Shown: positions 57,326 to 64,000 of the stretch, one piece after another | Position numbering within the stretch: the stretch's first letter is position 1 | Layout: each line of letters opens with the position of its first letter | From: Chitinophaga sp. H8 | Lineage (GTDB): Bacteria; Bacteroidota; Bacteroidia; Chitinophagales; Chitinophagaceae | Direction of reading: 5' to 3' | Assembly: GCF_040567655.1 (NCBI RefSeq) | Contig: NZ_JBEXAC010000001.1 | Location: 248,001-312,000 of the forward strand | Length of the DNA stretch: 64,000 bases | Notes under the pieces: generated by a model | What the model was told of the DNA's origin: nothing | Databases searched by the model: none | The model's input: the letters and a program-made list of their open reading frames with translations, nothing else | Position numbers and translations under genes: made by a program

Positions 57326-57994
57326 TTAAAATGTTGCGTCTTTGGTTAATTTAGATTTACTTATATCTAACTCTCGGCTAAACCAGTCAATAAGCAGTTT
57401 TTCAATCTCTTTTTTATTAACTGTTTGTGGATACCTTCTTGATTTTTTATATTCTTCCTGCGCCATCACAGCAACAATCTCCCCAACGGTTTTTAAATTC
57501 AATTCCTTACCAGTTTTTGTTGCGATGTAAAAACCGGCAGTGGTAATTAGTAACATGGTAAGTCCAAGTAACCAGCTGGTAAAAAGAAGGATAATAGAAG
57601 CAAATAAAATAATCAGCAGTACTGCTGATGTTAAATGAGCAGGTCGTAAAACACGTAATTTAAAACCTAATGTTTTTTCCATGGTTCTTATCTGACGGAT
57701 TCTCCCTTTTCTAGGGAAGATATTTTCCAGTAAAGTTTTAGGAGTGATCATGGTATTATCCAGGGAAAGGGTATTGACAATAGCGCTTCTTATTTTGTAA
57801 AATGCTTGCTGTGTGGTACAATCATTTATATTAATTCCTTGGGTTTTCTTTATGATAAGATCAGACAGTTCGCCGAATGTTGAAATACCCTTGCATTCAT
57901 TAGGTTCAAGAGTTATATTAAATGAATGTGTTACTCTAATTAATAGGTCATCTATGTCTTCAGGGTCTATATTATTGAGTGCGATAGCTGACAT
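57326..57994 (-). CDS. Unknown membrane protein with two acyl-carrier-like segments
   Basis: A 222-residue protein I cannot assign firmly. Residues 8-60 and 163-222 each resemble an acyl-carrier-type helical bundle (NNIDPEDIDDLLIRVTHSFNITLEPNECKGISTFGELSDLIIKK; TVGEIVAVMAQEEYKKS...EKLLIDWFSRELDISKSKLTKD). Neither shows the D-S-L carrier Ser, so pantetheine attachment is unlikely. Between them lie two transmembrane helices, about 121-157. A -7 box is upstream. A 251-bp gap on its left contains no gene I recognise. Confidence 0.7.
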   Translation of the reverse strand: MSAIALNNIDPEDIDDLLIRVTHSFNITLEPNECKGISTFGELSDLIIKKTQGININDCTTQQAFYKIRSAIVNTLSLDNTMITPKTLLENIFPRKGRIRQIRTMEKTLGFKLRVLRPAHLTSAVLLIILFASIILLFTSWLLGLTMLLITTAGFYIATKTGKELNLKTVGEIVAVMAQEEYKKSRRYPQTVNKKEIEKLLIDWFSRELDISKSKLTKDATF

Positions 57995-58011
57995 AATAGT
58001 TGTTTGCTAAA

Positions 58012-58019
58012 CAAATATA
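58012..58019 (-). promoter_or_regulatory. -7 promoter element of the membrane protein gene
   Basis: The minus strand reads TATATTTG, an exact TAnnTTTG match 18 bp before the start at 57994. Confidence 0.5.
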
Positions 58020-58110
58020 AATATAAAAGATTTAATAGGGCAGTCATGGCAAATCAGGATAGGAACCTATTTCTTTCTATATTTGAATGGCATAATATAC
58101 TTTCCGGCGG

Positions 58111-58857
58111 ATGAACAACTTTGAGGCGAATAAATTACTGGATATCATTCATCACAGACCTACCTGGCAAGTGCCGGGTGAGAGATGGGTATGGTACCAG
58201 GAGTGGAACAGGGCATTGTTTTTTCATTGGAAGGTAGATCCGGAAATATTGAAAAGCTTTATTCCGGAAGGTATTCAACTGGATGTATATAATAATACAG
58301 CCTGGGTATCACTGGTAGCATTTACAATGGAAAAGATTCGTCCCAGATACCTACCCTCCGTGTCACTGATCTCAGATTTTCATGAAATAAACTTGCGTAC
58401 TTACGTTACTGACGGAGAACATCATGGTGTTTATTTTCTATCAATAGAGGCGCAAAAGCAATTATCAGCCATTCTATCCAGGCGTCTTTCGGGATTGCCT
58501 TATGAAAAGGCCAGTATACAAAGAAAATCAGGCTATTTAAGTGCCTATGATGCTGATAATAGTCAGACAGGAAATTATCTGAAAGTGGATTACAGAATGG
58601 AGGAACAGCCTAAGACAAAAACGGAACTGGATAGATGGCTTACGGAACGTTATTACCTCTATCTTGAGAAAGGCAACCGGCTTTACAGATATGCTATACA
58701 TCATAAAGAATGGAACCTGTTTAATCTGAAGACGGCTAATTTGCATTTGTCTTATAATATAGGAGCGTTAAGTTTATCAGCAGAGAATATTGAAATGGTG
58801 CATTATTCCGATGGTGTAAACGTGATAGCCTGGCAGCAGGGGATGATAAACCGATAA
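58111..58857 (+). CDS. DUF2071 (YqjF-family) protein
   Basis: A 248-residue protein with the YqjF/DUF2071 pattern: WNRALFFHWKVDPEILKSFIPEGIQLDVYNNTAWVSLVAFTMEKIRPRYLPSVSLISDFHEINLRTYV, and GVYFLSIEAQKQLSAILSRRLSGLPYEKA. No signal peptide or membrane segment. Function of the family is not established. It stands alone before the third PUL-type locus. Confidence 0.88.
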   Translation: MNNFEANKLLDIIHHRPTWQVPGERWVWYQEWNRALFFHWKVDPEILKSFIPEGIQLDVYNNTAWVSLVAFTMEKIRPRYLPSVSLISDFHEINLRTYVTDGEHHGVYFLSIEAQKQLSAILSRRLSGLPYEKASIQRKSGYLSAYDADNSQTGNYLKVDYRMEEQPKTKTELDRWLTERYYLYLEKGNRLYRYAIHHKEWNLFNLKTANLHLSYNIGALSLSAENIEMVHYSDGVNVIAWQQGMINR

Positions 58858-58913
58858 CAGATTAACGCCGGTAATTATTATATTAGTGTTGTTGAGCCTT
58901 ATATTACATTATT

Positions 58914-59480
58914 ATGCATGTTAATAATAATTATACGGATAGTGAATTATTACGGCTATTAAAGGCGGGTAGTGAAAGTGCGTTCACCGAAATCTATAAC
59001 CGGTACTGGCATAAGCTTTTCGCGGTGGCAGCCGCCAGGATACAGGATATGGACGAAGCGGAGGAGATTGTGCAGGAGATTTTTGTATCCTTATGGAGAA
59101 GGAGAGAAGAACTGGATATCACTTCCGGACTGGAAGTATATCTGGCAGTATCTGTGAAATACCGGGTGATTAAAATACTGGGTAAACGATATCAAAAACG
59201 TAAATATAAAGATAGCCTGGACGTAATGGGAATGGTAGATGATTCTACGCAGCAATGGCTGGAATTTGAGGAATTGAAAGCGCGTTTAGGAAAACTGGTG
59301 GCAGGGTTGCCTGAAAAATGCCAGTTGGTATATCGCCTCAGCCGGGAAAAAGGATACTCCCAAAAACAAATTGCCCGGGAATTGAATATTTCTGAAAAAA
59401 CCGTAGAAGCCCACCTCGGAAAGGCTTTAAAGACCTTACGCACTGGTTTGAACCAGTTTTTGTCATCCTTTCTGCTATAA
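58914..59480 (+). CDS. ECF sigma factor of locus 3
   Basis: A 188-residue ECF sigma factor: region 2 ESAFTEIYNRYWHKLFAVAAARIQDMDEAEEIVQEIFVSLWRRREEL, region 4 LSREKGYSQKQIARELNISEKTVEAHLGKALKTLRT. It is followed by FecR and SusC, so it belongs to a third sigma/anti-sigma pair. A TATATTAG element lies 30 bp upstream. Confidence 0.95.
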   Translation: MHVNNNYTDSELLRLLKAGSESAFTEIYNRYWHKLFAVAAARIQDMDEAEEIVQEIFVSLWRRREELDITSGLEVYLAVSVKYRVIKILGKRYQKRKYKDSLDVMGMVDDSTQQWLEFEELKARLGKLVAGLPEKCQLVYRLSREKGYSQKQIARELNISEKTVEAHLGKALKTLRTGLNQFLSSFLL

Positions 59481-59542
59481 TTTTTTTTTCTCCACTAAGG
59501 GATTGTGTTCGCTGAAGGTACTTATAGATAAAGGTACTTCAA

Positions 59543-60739
59543 ATGCAGTCCGATAATAATGAGCTTCGTTACCAGGAATTAGCGGCTAAGTGGCTGGATG
59601 GCAGTATTACTCCCGAAGAAGAAAAGGAGTTTGCCGATTGGTATAATGCCGGGCTGGATAAGCCATTGCAGGTGCCGGAAAGCTTTGCTGCCAGTGAAGA
59701 AGTACATCGTCAGCGACTGCTCCGGAAGATCCGGGAAGAAATCCAAATGGAAGTACCTGAACAGAGGAGAGGAATAGCCTGGCCTAAATGGGTAGCTGCG
59801 GCAGCAGTGATCCTGGGTATTATTGCTGTAGGCACCTACTTCTGGGCTGAGAGGACAATAATGCCAGCCACGACAGGAAAAGCAGGTGCTGTGGCGGAAG
59901 CTGACATCACACCTGGTGGCAATAAGGCAATGTTAACGCTTGCTAATGGTGCACAAATCGTATTAGATAGTGCCAATAACGGCGTACTGGCCACACAGGG
60001 AAACACGGCCATTATTAAATCGCAAAGCGGCCAGCTGATATTTGATATCAGCAAGCAAACAGCCGGTACAGATGATATCGCTCCGGATGCTATCAATACA
60101 CTTAGCACACCCAAAGGAGGGCAATATGTAATTATTTTGCCTGATGGCACCAAGGTATGGCTTAATGCGCAGTCTTCTTTACATTTCCCCACCGCATTCA
60201 ATGCGAAGGAAAGGGTGGTACAGTTAAGCGGGGAAGCCTATTTTGAAGTGGCGAAGGATAAACGTAAACCTTTTCATGTCCAATCAAAAGGTGCAGATAT
60301 AGAAGTGTTGGGTACCCACTTTAATGTGATGGCTTATACCAATGAGCCCGTTATGGAAACCACCCTGCTGGAAGGAGCGATTAAAGTCAGTAAAGATAAC
60401 AGAAGCGAAACGATACGTCCGGGTAAACAAGTGCAGCTGTCTGACCAGGGAATGCAGATCCGCAGCATCGATACAGTAGATGCGGTAGCCTGGAAAAATG
60501 GAATTTTCCAATTCAATGATACTCACCTGAAAAATATCATGCGACAGGTAGAACGTTGGTATGATGTGAAAATAGATTATGCCAGCCTGCCTGATAAACG
60601 CTACAATGGTATGGTATTCAGAAACTCCAACTTGTCCGAAGTATTAAAAATGTTGGAAATGGCAGGGGATATCCGGTTTGAGGTGGTAGATAAAACCATT
60701 AAAGTCATCAATAAGAGAGCAGAGAAAATAACAGAATAG
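59543..60739 (+). CDS. FecR-type anti-sigma factor of locus 3
   Basis: A 398-residue membrane protein: cytoplasmic start (RYQELAAKWLDGSITPEEEKEFADWY), transmembrane helix about 84-104 (WVAAAAVILGIIAVGTYFWA), FecR domain (STPKGGQYVIILPDGTKVWLNAQSSLHFPTAFNAKERVV), and C-terminal DUF4974-type region (FNDTHLKNIMRQVERWYDVKIDY). It passes the signal from the SusC STN domain to the sigma factor. Confidence 0.94.
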   Translation: MQSDNNELRYQELAAKWLDGSITPEEEKEFADWYNAGLDKPLQVPESFAASEEVHRQRLLRKIREEIQMEVPEQRRGIAWPKWVAAAAVILGIIAVGTYFWAERTIMPATTGKAGAVAEADITPGGNKAMLTLANGAQIVLDSANNGVLATQGNTAIIKSQSGQLIFDISKQTAGTDDIAPDAINTLSTPKGGQYVIILPDGTKVWLNAQSSLHFPTAFNAKERVVQLSGEAYFEVAKDKRKPFHVQSKGADIEVLGTHFNVMAYTNEPVMETTLLEGAIKVSKDNRSETIRPGKQVQLSDQGMQIRSIDTVDAVAWKNGIFQFNDTHLKNIMRQVERWYDVKIDYASLPDKRYNGMVFRNSNLSEVLKMLEMAGDIRFEVVDKTIKVINKRAEKITE

Positions 60740-60778
60740 TCAACCAGAATATTAATTGTCATCTAATTCCGCGAATGT

Positions 60779-63700
60779 ATGAATGTAAATGCGCTACGCA
60801 AGAGGATCCTTATGCGATGTATTTCAGTAGTTAATGTGAATATTTCCGTTCAACTTAAACTTTCCCGGATCATGAAACTTACAGCTATTGCCCTTACTGT
60901 TTTGTGTTTGCAAGTGAGTGCTTCGGCATTCTCACAACGGTTCAGCCTGTCCGAAAAAAATGCTGTGCTGGATGTAGTGCTGAAAAAGATAAAGCAGCAG
61001 AGTGGCTACCTGTTTTTATATGATTCGGAGTTGATGAGACAGGCAAAACCTGTTACAGTAGAGATCAAAGATGCGCCCTTGGAAGAAGTGCTGCAAAGAT
61101 GTCTGGAAGGGCAGCCATTTACCTATGAGCTGGTCAACAAAACCATCGTTATTAAATTAAAACATGCTGCCACTGAAAAAGCGGCTGCCAGTATTGCCCC
61201 CCTCGATACATTGGGAGGTACGGTAACTAATGCAGCGGGCATCCCTGTTCCGGGAGTTGCGGTAGGGATAAAGGGAACTACAAAAGGGACGGTGACAGAT
61301 GAAAAAGGAAGATTCCGGATGCAGGATGTACCGGCCAATGCTATACTCGTGTTTAGAATGATTGGCTTTGAAGCACATGAAGAGCAGATTGTTCCGGGAA
61401 AGGCATTAAATGTGGTATTGAAAGAGGAGCTTTCCAAACTGAGCGAAGTGATCGTAGTAGGATATGGTACGCAAAAGCGATCTGATCTGACAGGTGCGGT
61501 ATCATCCGTAAGAGGAGACCAACTAACCGGGCAGGCCATCAGTAATCCTGTACAGGCTTTAACAGGCGTTGCCCCTGGTGTGCAGGTGCTGCAGAATTCC
61601 GGAGAGCCCGGTAGTGCATTAAGTGTACGGGTAAGAGGTGGCAACTCACTCATTGGTGGCAATGAGCCGATGTATGTAATTGACGGATTTCCCATCACAG
61701 GTACATTGGATAATATCAACCCCAATGATATCCTTTCCATTGAAGTATTAAAAGATGCTTCTGCAACGGCTATCTATGGTTCCCGTGGTGCAAACGGTGT
61801 AGTAATGGTAACTACCAAAAAGGGAAAAGCCGGCCGCACACAAGTGGAGTACGATGTGTATTATGGTTTACAGCAGGTGACCAAAAAGATTGATATGCTG
61901 AATGCCCAGGAATTTGCAACCATTGCCAATGTACGTGCAGCGAATGACAATATTGCCCCTTTCTTTACAGATGCAGAGATTAAAGCGTTTGGCAAAGGCA
62001 TTGACTGGCAGGATGAAATATTCCGTACTGCTCCTATTCAGAATCATTCCCTGTCCGTTTCGGGTGGAAATGATAAAACCCGCTTTAACCTGACGGGCAA
62101 TTATTTTGATCAGAAAGGAGTAATTCTTAATTCTTATAACAATCAGGCGCAATTAAGAGCTAATCTTGAACATAATATTAATAACAACTGGAAAATAACT
62201 TTTAATAATATCGTTAGCCGTACAAAAAATAATTTCCTCTACAGTAATAATACAGAAAGAGGAGCGGGGGTATTAAGCGGCGCACTGATATCTCCTCCAA
62301 CGGTACCGGTTTACGATGCTAATGGCAATTACAGTAATGTAAGAAAGTATCCGTTTAGCCCGGATATTGCGGAGAATCCCGTGGCAATGGCATTGGAAAG
62401 AAAAAATGTTACTACCCGAAATGCGTTGCTGACCAATTTGTTTATAGAAGGAAAGCTGCTGCCAGACCTGGTATTACGCTCTTCTATTGGTGTGCAATAT
62501 GAAAATTCACGGGTAGACTTTTATTCGCCTACTATTTTTCAACCTTCTGCTACAGGTAGTGCTTCCATTAATTATGGAGAATGGGTGAATATCGTGAATG
62601 AAAACACACTGACGTATTCCAAAACAGTGAACAATGACCATCATATCACCTTATTAGGAGGGATTACCTCGGAAAAAAATACAGGGCAGAATCTTGGCGC
62701 CAGCGCTACCGGTTTCCTGACCAACATATTGGAGAATAAAAGCTTGCAGTCTGGCACCTCTCCGGGAATTCCTACTTCCAGCATGAGTAAATATGCGATC
62801 TTATCAGGGCTGGGAAGGGTGAACTACTCTTACAAAGGAAAGTATTTGCTTACTGCAAGCATCAGAGCAGACGGTTCTTCCCGGTTTGGAAAGGCAAACA
62901 GATGGGGGTATTTCCCATCTACAGCGCTGGCGTGGAGAGTAAGTGAGGAAAAATTCTGGGAGGGTATAAAGCCGGTAATCAATGACCTGAAATTAAGAGG
63001 AAGCTGGGGGGTAACAGGTAATACAGCGGTATCTGCCTATCAGTCGCTTTCTATTTTATCCAGCGTACAAACGGTACTGGATAAAAATCTTTATATAGGC
63101 TTTGCACCAGGGAGTATTAAACCTAACCCTGAGTTGAAATGGGAAACGACCACCCAGATAGATGCAGGTGTTGATGTTGGCCTGTTGAATAGCCGGCTAA
63201 TGCTCTCCTTTGATTATTACTCCAAAAGAACAAATGACCTGTTAAGCTCGGTACCTGTTTCTTCTTCTACCGGGTATTCTACTACCATTAAAAACCTGGG
63301 AACTGTAGAGAATAAAGGGATAGAGGCGGCGCTTACGGCCTATATCCTTGAGCAAGGCCCATTTAAATGGGACCTGGGCGTAAACCTTTCAAGGAATCGC
63401 AACAAAGTAATTTCATTAAGTGGCGGTACAGATATTTTCGGGGAAATTCTGGGTAATACCCTGCCGGCGATGAGTTTGGTAAGGGAAGGACATCCTATTG
63501 GCGTTTTCTACGGCTACCTGGAAGATGGCTTGGATAACAATGGAGAAATAAAGTATAAAGATCTGGATAATAATGGCACGATCAACAGCCTGGACCGTAC
63601 CATTATCGGTGATCCTAATCCGGCTTACATTATAGGATTGAACTCGCATATGAGTTATAAGAATTTTGACCTTACGATATTGGTAACCAGTATACAGGGA

Positions 63701-64000
63701 GTAGATGTATTAAACTATAATTTATCAAATGTGGCAGATGGGTTCAGCTTTGGTATTAACCAGGTAAGGGATATTTTAGGTAATTACTGGACTGCCGACA
63801 AGCCTAATCCCAATGCGAAGTACCCTAAGATCAGTAAAAATACCAGGTACCTGGGTTCTGATCGTTTTATAGAAGATGGATCCTATATACGTGTTAAAAA
63901 CATACAGCTGTCTTACACACTTAAAAAAGACAAACTGGTGTTGGCGGGCTCCCAGATATATGTAGCTGTGCAGAATCCATTTACGTTTACTAATTATTCT
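60779..64000 (+). CDS. SusC-family TonB-dependent transporter of locus 3 (cut by window edge)
   Basis: An open frame of 1074 codons reaches the window edge without a stop. The ATG at 60779 gives a 31-residue basic extension before MKLTAIALTVLCLQVSASAFSQ, the signal core at 60872, like the extensions of the other two SusC genes. It has STN (VVLKKIKQQSGYLFLYDSELM), the carboxypeptidase-like domain (LGGTVTNAAGIPVPGVAVGIKGTTKGTVTDEKGRF), the plug (SEVIVVGYGTQKRSDLTGAVSSV, then SIEVLKDASATAIYGSRGANGVVMVTTKKG) and most of the barrel. A SusD gene is expected just beyond. Confidence 0.94.
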   Translation, partial: MNVNALRKRILMRCISVVNVNISVQLKLSRIMKLTAIALTVLCLQVSASAFSQRFSLSEKNAVLDVVLKKIKQQSGYLFLYDSELMRQAKPVTVEIKDAPLEEVLQRCLEGQPFTYELVNKTIVIKLKHAATEKAAASIAPLDTLGGTVTNAAGIPVPGVAVGIKGTTKGTVTDEKGRFRMQDVPANAILVFRMIGFEAHEEQIVPGKALNVVLKEELSKLSEVIVVGYGTQKRSDLTGAVSSVRGDQLTGQAISNPVQALTGVAPGVQVLQNSGEPGSALSVRVRGGNSLIGGNEPMYVIDGFPITGTLDNINPNDILSIEVLKDASATAIYGSRGANGVVMVTTKKGKAGRTQVEYDVYYGLQQVTKKIDMLNAQEFATIANVRAANDNIAPFFTDAEIKAFGKGIDWQDEIFRTAPIQNHSLSVSGGNDKTRFNLTGNYFDQKGVILNSYNNQAQLRANLEHNINNNWKITFNNIVSRTKNNFLYSNNTERGAGVLSGALISPPTVPVYDANGNYSNVRKYPFSPDIAENPVAMALERKNVTTRNALLTNLFIEGKLLPDLVLRSSIGVQYENSRVDFYSPTIFQPSATGSASINYGEWVNIVNENTLTYSKTVNNDHHITLLGGITSEKNTGQNLGASATGFLTNILENKSLQSGTSPGIPTSSMSKYAILSGLGRVNYSYKGKYLLTASIRADGSSRFGKANRWGYFPSTALAWRVSEEKFWEGIKPVINDLKLRGSWGVTGNTAVSAYQSLSILSSVQTVLDKNLYIGFAPGSIKPNPELKWETTTQIDAGVDVGLLNSRLMLSFDYYSKRTNDLLSSVPVSSSTGYSTTIKNLGTVENKGIEAALTAYILEQGPFKWDLGVNLSRNRNKVISLSGGTDIFGEILGNTLPAMSLVREGHPIGVFYGYLEDGLDNNGEIKYKDLDNNGTINSLDRTIIGDPNPAYIIGLNSHMSYKNFDLTILVTSIQGVDVLNYNLSNVADGFSFGINQVRDILGNYWTADKPNPNAKYPKISKNTRYLGSDRFIEDGSYIRVKNIQLSYTLKKDKLVLAGSQIYVAVQNPFTFTNYS

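Overview
The window is ordinary chromosome from a member of the Bacteroidota, most likely a Chitinophaga-like member of the Chitinophagaceae. The evidence is three ECF sigma / FecR anti-sigma / SusC loci (two with SusD), five AraC-type regulators, repeated promoters of the Bacteroidota TAnnTTTG type, few Shine-Dalgarno sequences, and moderate G+C. I see no rRNA, tRNA, CRISPR array, phage genes or transposase.

Layout. 1-5.1 kb: the end of an ankyrin-repeat gene (cut by the window edge), an AraC regulator, two alpha/beta hydrolases, a sterol-desaturase-type membrane hydroxylase, a perfect-palindrome terminator and a TerC-family membrane protein. 5.2-9.1 kb: a secreted DUF1080 (3-keto-glycoside hydrolase family) protein followed by a sorbosone-dehydrogenase-like propeller fused to cytochrome c, probably one extracytoplasmic sugar oxidation/cleavage unit. 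9.2-14.5 kb: AraC, an S41 peptidase, an LpxL-type acyltransferase, the RNA ligase RtcB with an internally deleted prfH remnant, palindromic repeat sequence, and a SufE-like protein that lacks the catalytic cysteine. 14.6-17.3 kb: a TonB-dependent receptor whose last codons are copied exactly 745 bp downstream, so that two 17-bp direct repeats bracket a translationally coupled small-protein / nucleotidyltransferase pair. This looks like an inserted toxin-antitoxin-type cassette.

17.4-20.9 kb: a crp-araC-VOC operon diverges from a GcvH-like protein without a lipoyl lysine, a methyltransferase and an unknown 90-residue protein. A perfect FNR-type box lies between the two transcription units. 20.9-24.4 kb: a large VIT/VWA/DUF2135 surface protein and a gene-free stretch with heptamer repeats. 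24.4-33.6 kb: AraC, DUF417, Crp/Fnr, a siderophore-type TonB receptor, an SDR, a superoxide dismutase/flavodoxin-fold reductase operon, AraC, and a TetR gene with a palindromic operator inside its promoter, overlapping a GIY-YIG gene. 33.6-35.8 kb: topoisomerase III.

35.9-55.2 kb is the glycan-utilisation region. It holds a secreted sialidase, then PUL 1 (sigma, FecR, SusC, SusD, DUF4838 hydrolase) and PUL 2 (sigma, FecR, SusC, SusD, a Tat-exported DUF4838-like protein, a CBM9-like lipoprotein). In each, the SusC protein carries an N-terminal STN signalling domain, so substrate binding at the outer membrane should signal through FecR to the sigma factor. 55.3-58.9 kb: endonuclease III and small housekeeping or unknown genes. 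58.9-64.0 kb: a third sigma/FecR/SusC locus, with its SusC cut by the window edge.
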